Shown: positions 1 to 6,194 of the stretch, one piece after another
Layout: every line of letters starts with the position of its first letter
Numbering within the stretch: position 1 is the first letter of the stretch
DNA from: Deltaproteobacteria bacterium UBA796
Lineage (GTDB): Bacteria; Myxococcota_A; UBA796
Length of the DNA: 11,090 nucleotides
Reading direction: 5' to 3'
Assembly (NCBI GenBank): GCA_002296975.1
Contig: DBIS01000294.1
Location: forward strand, 5,691-16,780
Notes under the pieces: model-generated
Databases searched by the model: none
The model's input: the letters and a program-made list of their open reading frames with translations, nothing else
What the model was told of the DNA's origin: nothing
Program-made: the position numbers and the translations under genes

Positions 1-80
1 GGCTCTGGCTCTGGCTCTGGCGCGGGCTCTGGCGCGGGCTCTGGCTCAGGCACTGGCTCAGGCTCAGGTTCAGGTTCAGG
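1..80 (-). repeat. Degenerate hexanucleotide repeat encoding the Pro-Glu/Pro-Ala linker of DnaX
   Basis: Tandem 6-bp units of the GGCTCT/GGCTCA/GGTTCA type (plus-strand reading) fill the left edge, with interspersed GGCGCG units. Read on the minus strand in the dnaX frame they give alternating Pro-Glu with some Pro-Ala and one Pro-Val dipeptide. All unit changes keep the frame. The array runs off the window, so its full length is unknown. It sits in the flexible part between the AAA+/collar region and the expected C-terminal domain. Confidence 0.9.
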
Positions 81-1328
81 CTTAGCTGCTTGAATCGCTG
101 GCGGGGATTCCTCCTTATCGTCATTGGAGCTTCTGGGTGTGGCACCCTTTCTGGGGGGCGGAATCGCCACACCCCCTGCCGAACGAATGCGGTGCTCGAG
201 ATCATCGAGGCGATGAAGCAAACGATCGATGGGATGCGCTGGCCGAATGCTGACCAAACGGGCGACGGCCATCTCCAAAACCAAACGCGGGCGACTGGAT
301 TTGGCGACTTGGTCGTGAACATCGAGCATCACATGGAAGGCCCGCACCAAAACATCTGTGCTACTGCTTTTCACCAAGGATTCCAAACGCGCACGCTCGT
401 CGACGGGCACATCCAAATATTTCTTGGACTTCGGACTCAGACCCACCAACGTTGCATTGCGAATCAAGGTCAGAAGTTCAGCGGTGAACTCAGAAAGCTC
501 ATATCCATAGCCATAAACCGCTTCGACCGCGCCCAAACAAGCGTCGGCATCGGCGAGCAAAATACCCCGGAGCATTTGGTACAATAGCCCTCGGTCAACC
601 AGGCCCAAGATATCGGAGACCTGCTCCAAGCTCGGGGACTCACCCGCGAAAGAGATGACCTGATCGAGCAAGCTCTGAGAGTCGCGCATCGACCCCTCGC
701 CAGCACGGGCGATCAATCTCAAGGCGTCTTCACCGATGGTAATCCCCTCAGCCTCACAGATATGAGCCAGCCGTTCAATGACCACATCGGGGGCGATTCG
801 CTTAAAATCGAAGCGCTGAACCCGAGATAAGATGGTGTCTGGTATTCGTTGAGGCTCTGTGGTCGCAAACATGAAGACCACATTCGGTGGTGGCTCCTCA
901 AGGGTCTTCAGAAGGGCGTTGAAAGCCCCCTTGGAGAGCATATGGACCTCATCAATGATGTACACCTTGGACTTTCCGTGCACCGGCATGTAGCGCACAC
1001 TTTCTCTCAACTCGCGGATATCGTCCACGGAGTTGTTGGAGGCCCCATCGATCTCGATCACGTCGGGGTTGGAGCCCGCCAAGATTTCTTTGCAACTCGG
1101 GCACACGCCACACGGTGATGGGGTGGGGCCTTCGATACAATTCAAAGACCGGGCCAAAGCCCGCGCTGCAGTGGTTTTACCCACCCCTCTCGGTCCGGAG
1201 AACAAAAAGGCATGGTGCACACGCCCGAGCTTGATCGCATTGGCGAGTGTGCGGGTCACATGGGATTGACCTGCAATCTCGGCGAATGTAGTGGGGCGCC
1301 ACTTTCTGGCGATGGCCTGATATGTCAT
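1..1328 (-). CDS. dnaX: DNA polymerase III subunit gamma/tau (DnaX), 3' end beyond the window
   Basis: DnaX is the AAA+ motor of the replicative clamp loader, which opens the beta clamp and places it on primed DNA; in many bacteria the long (tau) form also tethers the polymerase. The 442 visible codons begin at ATG 1328-1326 and stay open to the left edge. Seen: Walker A GPRGVGKT (residues 45-52, Lys51), a zinc module with Cys64, Cys73, Cys76 and Cys79 (C-x8-C-x2-C-x2-C, the same spacing as in E. coli), Walker B with DEVH at 126-129, a sensor-1 FATTEP near 156, and the SMRD/SLLDQ sensor-2 region. After about residue 375 the fold gives way to a charged linker ending in a Pro-Glu/Pro-Ala repeat (417 onward). 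The start is backed by an AGGGGAG ribosome site at 1333-1339. The C-terminal tau domain is not in view. I saw no A-rich slippery heptamer in the visible part. It lies directly downstream of the SRP RNA. Confidence 0.97.
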   Translation of the reverse strand, partial: MTYQAIARKWRPTTFAEIAGQSHVTRTLANAIKLGRVHHAFLFSGPRGVGKTTAARALARSLNCIEGPTPSPCGVCPSCKEILAGSNPDVIEIDGASNNSVDDIRELRESVRYMPVHGKSKVYIIDEVHMLSKGAFNALLKTLEEPPPNVVFMFATTEPQRIPDTILSRVQRFDFKRIAPDVVIERLAHICEAEGITIGEDALRLIARAGEGSMRDSQSLLDQVISFAGESPSLEQVSDILGLVDRGLLYQMLRGILLADADACLGAVEAVYGYGYELSEFTAELLTLIRNATLVGLSPKSKKYLDVPVDERARLESLVKSSSTDVLVRAFHVMLDVHDQVAKSSRPRLVLEMAVARLVSIRPAHPIDRLLHRLDDLEHRIRSAGGVAIPPPRKGATPRSSNDDKEESPPAIQAAKPEPEPEPEPVPEPEPAPEPAPEPEPE

Positions 1329-1332
1329 GGCT

Positions 1333-1339
1333 CTCCCCT
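1333..1339 (-). promoter_or_regulatory. Ribosome binding site of dnaX
   Basis: The minus strand reads AGGGGAG, 4 nt before ATG 1328. It lies between the T-tract ending the SRP RNA and the start codon, so translation begins only about 15 nt after that tract. Confidence 0.75.
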
Positions 1340-1343
1340 AACT

Positions 1344-1350
1344 AAAAAAA
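1344..1350 (-). terminator. T7 tract closing the SRP RNA gene
   Basis: Seven T residues (minus strand) directly follow the paired 3' strand of the SRP RNA terminal helix. Helix plus T-tract is a plausible intrinsic terminator for ffs. Because dnaX begins about 15 nt later, termination must be partial, or dnaX must have a promoter inside or just upstream of the SRP gene. Confidence 0.55.
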
Positions 1351-1470
<120 letters not shown>

Positions 1471-1487
1471 GCGCACGAATGCGCAAC

Positions 1488-1575
1488 TGGCGGAGAGAGT
1501 GGGATTCGAACCCACGGTAGGTTGCCCTACACCCGCTTTCCAGGCGAGCACCTTCGGCCACTCGGTCACCTCTCC
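1488..1575 (-). tRNA. tRNA-Ser (anticodon GGA)
   Basis: This is a complete class II tRNA. The acceptor stem GGAGAGG pairs with TCTCTCC, with one G-U. The anticodon loop CTGGAAA gives GGA (1539-1541), reading UCC/UCU. The long variable arm GTAGGGCAACCTAC (1517-1530) is typical of serine tRNAs, and the T arm GTGGG-TTCGAAT-CCCAC is perfect. The discriminator base is G, and the terminal CCA is encoded (1488-1490), unlike in the neighbouring tRNA. Confidence 0.97.
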
Positions 1576-1611
1576 TCAAAATAAAAACTGGACAATAAAA
1601 AAATAAGTGTG

Positions 1612-1698
<87 letters not shown>

Positions 1699-1702
1699 GC
1701 GT

Positions 1703-2176
1703 TCACTTCTTTTTCCGCACCCTCCGAAAGAAGGACCGAAGCACCTCAGCGGCGGCATCGGCTCTAATCCCGGCGGTGACGTCAAACCGATGGTTTAGCA
1801 CCGGGTGACTCGACAAGTCGTCGAGCGTTCCCAAAAAGCCACCCCGGGGGTCTGTGGCTGCGTAAACACAGCGCGGAACCCTGGCGTTGACCATCAAGCC
1901 GGCGCACATGGCGCAAGGCTCTAGGGTGACGTACACCGTGCAGTCCTCTAAACGCCAATCTCCCATAAACTGGGCAGCCTGTCGCATCGCTATAAACTCT
2001 GCGTGGGCTGAAGGATCGCCGTCGATTTCCCGTCGGTTGTGAGCGGAGCTGATGACCTCGCCTTTCAAAACCACAACTGCACCAACGGGCACTTCACCCA
2101 TCGCGGCAGCTGCCTCCGCTTGCGCGAGAGCCAGGTCCATAAAGCGTTGGTCCTCAGTCGGAACCATATCGTCCAT
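1703..2176 (-). CDS. tadA: tRNA-specific adenosine deaminase TadA
   Basis: TadA converts adenosine-34 of tRNA-Arg(ACG) to inosine, letting one tRNA read three Arg codons. The 157-residue product has the usual length and the cytidine/deoxycytidylate deaminase fold. Seen: EVPVGAVVV at 28-36, the catalytic HAE at His58-Glu60, and the zinc-binding PCAMC at 87-91 (Cys88, Cys91) followed by AGLMVNARV, close to the TadA consensus. It has the typical basic tail (FFRRVRKKK). Two possible ATGs lie at 2176 and 2167 (Met4). Neither has a clear Shine-Dalgarno sequence, so the longer is reported. It is the first gene of the leftward cluster tadA-tRNA-tRNA-ffs-dnaX. A guanine or other nucleobase deaminase is less likely given the PCAMC context and the C-terminal basic tail. 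Confidence 0.92.
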   Translation of the reverse strand: MDDMVPTEDQRFMDLALAQAEAAAAMGEVPVGAVVVLKGEVISSAHNRREIDGDPSAHAEFIAMRQAAQFMGDWRLEDCTVYVTLEPCAMCAGLMVNARVPRCVYAATDPRGGFLGTLDDLSSHPVLNHRFDVTAGIRADAAAEVLRSFFRRVRKKK

Positions 2177-2269
2177 TCAAAGATCAGCCCTTGATCGGGC
2201 AGGCCTTCCGTCTATCTCAAGTCACTGGCCTGTCAACCATCGAGACACATAGGGGATACACTGTGATCC
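2177..2269. promoter_or_regulatory. Divergent intergenic region between tadA and the DUF1858 gene, with three GATC sites
   Basis: This 93-bp stretch must hold the 5' signals of two divergent genes. It contains GATC at 2182-2185, 2193-2196 and 2265-2268. The first two form a perfect inverted repeat GATCA-n5-TGATC (2182-2196), ending 6 bp before the tadA ATG. I found no convincing -35/-10 pair on either strand; the boxes I tried matched in only about three of six positions. An operator, a methylation-sensitive site, or chance remain open. Confidence 0.4.
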
Positions 2270-2539
2270 ATGAAACCCTTTCGACACATACTGACCGGAC
2301 CCATCCGAGAACTTCTCGGCCGACCACGAAAGAACCAACCCATCCTGTTCAACCCAACGATGACCATCGATCAGGCCTGGCATGCCCATCGTGGCGCCCC
2401 GGCAGTGTTTGCAGCTCACCATTTACCGGCATGTGATGGTTGTTCCGTGCGTTTCGATGAGCGGCTGGACGAAGCGGCTGAAGCTTATGGAATCGATATC
2501 GACGCCTTTGTGTCCCAGCTCAACGCGCTGAGGCTATAG
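2270..2539 (+). CDS. Small DUF1858-type (hybrid-cluster-associated redox disulfide) protein
   Basis: The 89-residue product has a basic N-terminal extension of about 30 residues followed by a domain that matches the DUF1858 pattern: MTID at 31-34, a helix, then HHLPACDGCSV with Cys55 and Cys58 (CxxC), then ERLDEAAEAYGIDIDAFV and a short C-terminal helix. Family members are small stand-alone proteins or N-terminal domains of di-iron or hybrid-cluster-related proteins, thought to act in redox or metal chemistry through the Cys pair; the exact function is not established. The internal Met31 is where the domain proper begins and could be the true start, but neither ATG has a good ribosome site. 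It lies 21 bp upstream of the alpha/beta hydrolase gene, probably in one operon. The Cys pair and spacing make the family call fairly firm. Confidence 0.75.
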   Translation: MKPFRHILTGPIRELLGRPRKNQPILFNPTMTIDQAWHAHRGAPAVFAAHHLPACDGCSVRFDERLDEAAEAYGIDIDAFVSQLNALRL

Positions 2540-2551
2540 TGAGTCTTCGAC

Positions 2552-2555
2552 GAGG
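2552..2555 (+). promoter_or_regulatory. Ribosome binding site of the alpha/beta hydrolase gene
   Basis: GAGG lies 5 nt before ATG 2561 and supports this start over any upstream codon. Confidence 0.6.
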
Positions 2556-2560
2556 TCCCC

Positions 2561-3328
2561 ATGCTTACAGTTTTGCTCTCGATAACGCTGGCCCATGCCG
2601 CGACCACCCTCACGCTCAAGGCAGATGACGGGTCAAAAGTTAACGCCGTGGCCACCGTCCAGCAGGGCTCCAAAACCGGGGTATTGATGGCCCATATGCT
2701 TGGGCGGGACAGCAGGGATTGGACCTATCTGGCCAAAAAGCTCCACCAAGCCAAGTTTTCGACCCTCGCGGTCGATCTTCGAGGCCACGGTCAAAGCAGC
2801 AAGGCCGGAAGCACCCTCAGCGCAGAGGATTATCCAGCGATGCTCGGTGACCTGAACGCCGGACTGGCCTATCTCAAGGGGCGAGGTGTGACCGAGATCA
2901 GCTGTGTCGGCGCAAGCATTGGGGCGAACTTGTGCGCCCAGCTCGGGGCCCAAAACCCGGACATCGTAAACCTGGTGCTGCTCTCACCAGGCTTAAACTA
3001 CAAAGGCATCACCAGTGCCGACGCTCTGAAAGCCTATGGCAAACGCCCTGTGCTCATCGTGGCCGCCGAAGACGATCGCTTTGCACCGCGATCCGCCACA
3101 GCCCTCGAAGGCGTGGCCATAGGTCAGGTCCACTATGAATTGCTAGCAGAAGGCGGACATGGCACCAAAATGCTCACCCGCGCGCCCAGCCTAGAGAACA
3201 CCGTCATGAGTTGGCTGGCCGGCACCTTCAAGCTGATATCAGGAGATATCGTCCGACCAAAGGCCAAGATCATCCGCAAGGACGAAACAATCGAAACATC
3301 AGGCCGCAAAATGCAGGTCCATCAGTAG
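2561..3328 (+). CDS. Exported alpha/beta hydrolase (serine hydrolase, substrate unknown)
   Basis: The 255-residue product has the alpha/beta hydrolase layout. A short hydrophobic N-terminus ending in AHA-A (11-14) looks like a signal peptide, though it has no Lys or Arg before the core. Seen: strand and oxyanion-region VLMAHMLGRDSRDW (41-54), VDLRGHGQSS (71-80), the nucleophile elbow GASIG with Ser119, an acid in AAEDDRFAP (Asp171 or Asp172) and the catalytic histidine in GGHGT (His200). After about residue 215 comes a basic tail rich in Lys/Ile that is outside the core fold. This pattern fits dienelactone-hydrolase-like or small esterase/lipase relatives; the substrate cannot be told. It follows the DUF1858 gene by 21 bp and runs convergent to the methyltransferase gene, with 13 bp between the stop codons and no terminator visible there. 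Confidence 0.85.
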   Translation: MLTVLLSITLAHAATTLTLKADDGSKVNAVATVQQGSKTGVLMAHMLGRDSRDWTYLAKKLHQAKFSTLAVDLRGHGQSSKAGSTLSAEDYPAMLGDLNAGLAYLKGRGVTEISCVGASIGANLCAQLGAQNPDIVNLVLLSPGLNYKGITSADALKAYGKRPVLIVAAEDDRFAPRSATALEGVAIGQVHYELLAEGGHGTKMLTRAPSLENTVMSWLAGTFKLISGDIVRPKAKIIRKDETIETSGRKMQVHQ

Positions 3329-3341
3329 CGAACCGCCCCAG

Positions 3342-4151
3342 CTACCAGATCAAAGCTTCTGCGACTTTTCCACGCTTGGCGGCGTTGCAGTTAATCGCGC
3401 GGTTGGCGAATATCTCGATGCGCTCGAAACCTTCGGCATACAGCGCATGAACCTCGGGTACCGATGAGTTCGACAACAGGACGGACACACCCTTGTCCTT
3501 GAGCCGTCGCGCCATATCCCGCAGCTCGGCCTGGTCTTCGAGCCCAAATCCATTTTTGGTATAGGCGGTGAAGGAAGCCGTGTTCGAGGCTGGCACATAG
3601 GGCGGGTCAAAATACACGAAATCTCCAGGCTTGACGCGGTCTTCCAAGCTCCGGAAATCTTCATAGAGCACCGAGACGCCTTGTAAACGCTTGGAGGCGG
3701 CCAAAAGGTTGACACTATCACAGATATTTGGGTTTTTGTATCCAGCAAAAGGCACGTTAAAGCCACCTTTCCTGTTGACACGGTACAAACCATTAAAGCC
3801 TGTTTTGTTCAGGAAAATCATCCAGGCAGCGAGCTCTTCATCGCATTCTGAGTCGATATCACGTGCGCGCATCTTCAAGAAAAAACGCTTTTCGTTGGGG
3901 TAGGTCGCCAACCTGGCAATCACTGCTTCCGGGTTGTCCCGAATCGCGCAATAGGTACGAACCAGGCGCAGGTTGAAATCAGCCAACACGGCCTTTTTTG
4001 GAGCGAGGTCATAAAACAAAGCCCCCCCACCAATAAACGGCTCATGATAGGTATTGTGGTTCTCAGGGACCCGGGCACGCAGGTGTTCGAGCAGCTGGCG
4101 TTTGCCACCGGCCCATTTGAGGAAAGGCTTTGCAGGTTTTACTCTTGACAT
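3342..4151 (-). CDS. dam: Dam-family adenine-N6 DNA methyltransferase, apparently without a partner nuclease
   Basis: The 269-residue product transfers a methyl group from S-adenosylmethionine to adenine N6 in a short duplex site. Seen in order (D12/alpha class): motif X FLKWAGGK (10-17), motif I EPFIGGGALF (37-46), then LNKTGFNGLYRVNRKGGFNVPFGY-like target region at about 114-138, and catalytic motif IV DPPY (182-185). Length and motif order match E. coli Dam and M.DpnII/M.EcoRV relatives. A GATC target is likely from the NGLYR...GGFNVPF segment but not proven. No restriction endonuclease gene is next to it: the neighbours are a hydrolase and a lipoprotein gene. So it is probably an orphan regulatory methylase or a phage- or transfer-derived one. 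Parts of the gene (for example 3721-3780, about 42% G+C) are more AT-rich than its neighbours. The ATG at 4151 lacks a Shine-Dalgarno sequence. Confidence 0.9.
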   Translation of the reverse strand: MSRVKPAKPFLKWAGGKRQLLEHLRARVPENHNTYHEPFIGGGALFYDLAPKKAVLADFNLRLVRTYCAIRDNPEAVIARLATYPNEKRFFLKMRARDIDSECDEELAAWMIFLNKTGFNGLYRVNRKGGFNVPFAGYKNPNICDSVNLLAASKRLQGVSVLYEDFRSLEDRVKPGDFVYFDPPYVPASNTASFTAYTKNGFGLEDQAELRDMARRLKDKGVSVLLSNSSVPEVHALYAEGFERIEIFANRAINCNAAKRGKVAEALIW

Positions 4152-4230
4152 GCCAAGAGACTACACAGATGTCATACTGCTTGCAAGTACTAGACATCTC
4201 TAAATTCACCAAAAACCCCTAAATCTTGAC
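4152..4230. promoter_or_regulatory. Divergent control region with nested inverted repeat, upstream of the methyltransferase and the lipoprotein
   Basis: This AT-rich 79 bp separates two divergent genes. It holds an inverted repeat AGATGTC (4167-4173) / GACATCT (4193-4199), with inner arms TACT (4175-4178) / AGTA (4186-4189) and a central palindrome CTTGCAAG (4180-4187). On the minus strand a weak promoter can be drawn: TTGCAA (4181-4186), 17 bp, then TAGTCT (4158-4163). That would start transcription at or next to the methyltransferase ATG. If so, a protein bound to the dyad would cover the -35 box. No clear plus-strand promoter was seen. Both flanking start codons sit in the string CTTGACATG and lack Shine-Dalgarno sequences. 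Confidence 0.5.
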
Positions 4231-6189
4231 ATGTCACCATTTTTAAATCTTTTTAATTCCCTCGCCATCGCCGGGGCACTCTTGGTTTTTGGGTGCAAAA
4301 GCACACGTCCTAAGGCCATCGATAGCGGTGCCGAAGCCTCTGTGGATTGTGAGCAGCTGTTTTTTGCTGACGCCGATGGCGATGGTTTTGGTGACCCCAC
4401 AGAGACACAATCAGCCTGCACAGCACCCCCGGGCTTTGTAGACAACGCCAATGACTGTGATGACAACACAGACGCCATCTCCCCCAGCAAGGCCGAACGT
4501 TGTGATGGTATCGACAACAACTGTGATGGCCACATCGACGAAGACGCAGCCACCGATGCTGTTGACTGGTTCAGCGATGCAGACGGCGATGGCTTTGGCT
4601 TTGGTCCACCCCGAGGGTTTGGCTGCACCGGCGAGACCGATGAAGTGAGCAACCACACAGATTGTGACGACAACGCCGACTTCAGTCATCCCGACGCAAC
4701 AGAACGCTGTGACGGGATGGACAACGATTGCGACGGCGACATCGACGAGGGCGAAACCCCCGACGGGCAGCAGCTATTTGCCGATGTGGACGGTGACAAC
4801 TGGGGAGATGCCACAGCCGAAAGCTTCCGCTGTGCGTTGAGCGACGGCTTTGTAGAAGTGCCCGGCGATTGCGACGACACCGACGACGACACCCACCCCG
4901 ACGCCCAAGAGCTTTGCGATGGCCACGATCGAGACTGCGATGGCCGCATCGACAACCATTGCGAAACCACACACACTGGCGACGATGCATTTTGGACCTC
5001 AAGTCCAGCCACGGGGATCAGCCCGCGTATAGTCGCCGGTGATCTGAATGACGATGGGGTCGATGACCTCCTGATCGGCGACTTCCTTAACGACCGCTTG
5101 GCGCTACACTCTGGCCCGCTGGTTGCAGGTGAGACGAGCCCCGACTGGACCATCGACGAAACCGGTTTAAGCACCTTGTTTTCACTCGCCGTCACCGCCG
5201 ATGTTGACTTTAATGGCGATGGCAGCCACGACTTGGTCGTCAGCCGCTTGCATTCCACCGACAGTGGTGGCAGTTTTGGGAAAATCCAAATCCACTGGGG
5301 CCCTTTCACCGGCGCTCCCGACCTCGATGACCCTTCCGTGGTGCTGACCCTGCCCGAAACTGAAACCACCTGGGCCTGGGGCGGATTTGAGGTTGCAGAT
5401 TTCGATAATGACGGCAGGCCAGACATTGCGATGCAGACATCAAATGCGGGTGCTTTGGCCATTTGGAACCACACCGACATCAACGGCCACCTGCTCACCC
5501 AAACCCTTCGGTACGATGACGACACCCTGCTCATAGGGCACCCTCCAGCAGCCGGTGATTTCAACGGAGACGGCATCTCCGATATGGTCGTCGCCATCGA
5601 TTCCGGCGATTCTCTTGGGTTGATACCCGGGCCCATCGTTGACCCCGCAGATATTCTACCGACCGACGCGCTCAGCCTCGGTGATTGGAGCCTCGGCTAT
5701 GGTCTGTGCTTGGCCGATATGGACGGCGACGGGCGGCCTGAAGTCATCTCCAACGCCACCATTTTAACAGACGGCGACGCCTTCGAAAACAAAGTGGTCG
5801 CATTCGACACTGAGATCTCGCTCACCACCCCCACTTGGGCCTTGGCCACCGGCGAACGCCGCTCTGCCACATCGGTCACCTGCATTGACGCCGACGGCGA
5901 TGGGCGCGCTGACATCGTGGTCAACGATGCGCACAATGCAATCTTTGGCGGCGATTACACCGGCCGAGCATTGCTTTACTTTGGGGCCTTTTCTGGCACT
6001 GTGGAGTTGAGCGATGCAGACCACATATTCGCGCCCACGGATGCGGGAATAAGCTTCGGCATGTCCGTGGTGAGCGGTGATTTTGATGGCGATGGTCTGA
6101 GAGATTTAGCCTTTGGAACCGAAAACCCATCGGCGCACGTGTTCTCTATCGCAGACTGGTATTCAAGTGCCTGGACGCCGGTAGACTAG
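4231..6189 (+). CDS. Putative lipoprotein with three MopE-type metal-binding repeats and a seven-unit FG-GAP propeller
   Basis: The 652-residue product is probably exported and lipidated: a hydrophobic segment ends in LLVFGC (Cys22), though there is no positive charge before it. Residues 44-242 hold three repeats of about 65 residues, each with D-x-DGDG-x-G, a lone Cys, CDD near the middle and CDG-x-D-x-CDG at the end. This is the putative metal-binding (MopE-like) repeat, named after the copper-binding surface protein of Methylococcus capsulatus. From about 255 to the end are seven FG-GAP/VCBS-like units with D-x-D/N-x-DG-x-x-D Ca-binding loops (for example GDLNDDGVDDLLIGD, ADFDNDGRPDIAM, GDFDGDGLRDLAFG), enough for a seven-bladed integrin-type beta-propeller. 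Likely role: surface adhesion or ligand binding; no enzyme motif is seen. The frame is closed at 4201 and holds no other ATG, GTG or TTG start before 4231, which fixes this start despite no Shine-Dalgarno. It ends 5 bp from the opposing FIST gene. Confidence 0.85.
   Translation: MSPFLNLFNSLAIAGALLVFGCKSTRPKAIDSGAEASVDCEQLFFADADGDGFGDPTETQSACTAPPGFVDNANDCDDNTDAISPSKAERCDGIDNNCDGHIDEDAATDAVDWFSDADGDGFGFGPPRGFGCTGETDEVSNHTDCDDNADFSHPDATERCDGMDNDCDGDIDEGETPDGQQLFADVDGDNWGDATAESFRCALSDGFVEVPGDCDDTDDDTHPDAQELCDGHDRDCDGRIDNHCETTHTGDDAFWTSSPATGISPRIVAGDLNDDGVDDLLIGDFLNDRLALHSGPLVAGETSPDWTIDETGLSTLFSLAVTADVDFNGDGSHDLVVSRLHSTDSGGSFGKIQIHWGPFTGAPDLDDPSVVLTLPETETTWAWGGFEVADFDNDGRPDIAMQTSNAGALAIWNHTDINGHLLTQTLRYDDDTLLIGHPPAAGDFNGDGISDMVVAIDSGDSLGLIPGPIVDPADILPTDALSLGDWSLGYGLCLADMDGDGRPEVISNATILTDGDAFENKVVAFDTEISLTTPTWALATGERRSATSVTCIDADGDGRADIVVNDAHNAIFGGDYTGRALLYFGAFSGTVELSDADHIFAPTDAGISFGMSVVSGDFDGDGLRDLAFGTENPSAHVFSIADWYSSAWTPVD
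4360..4960 (+). repeat. Three MopE-type coding repeats
   Basis: The three units start near 4360, 4567 and 4770. Each ends in a segment encoding CDG-x-D-x-x/x-CDG-x-ID. The DNA of the units is similar only around the GATGGCGATGG-like and TGTGATGG-like codon runs, so the repeats are old and diverged rather than fresh duplications. Confidence 0.8.
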
Positions 6190-6194
6190 ACGGT

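Noticed and set aside
90..587. 165-codon plus-strand frame opposite dnaX
   Set aside because: The minus-strand frame encodes an unmistakable DnaX through the whole region.
4686..5636. 316-codon minus-strand open frame opposite the FG-GAP lipoprotein
   Set aside because: It is a Ser/Pro-rich low-complexity shadow of the Asp/Gly repeat codons. The plus-strand frame has clear domains.
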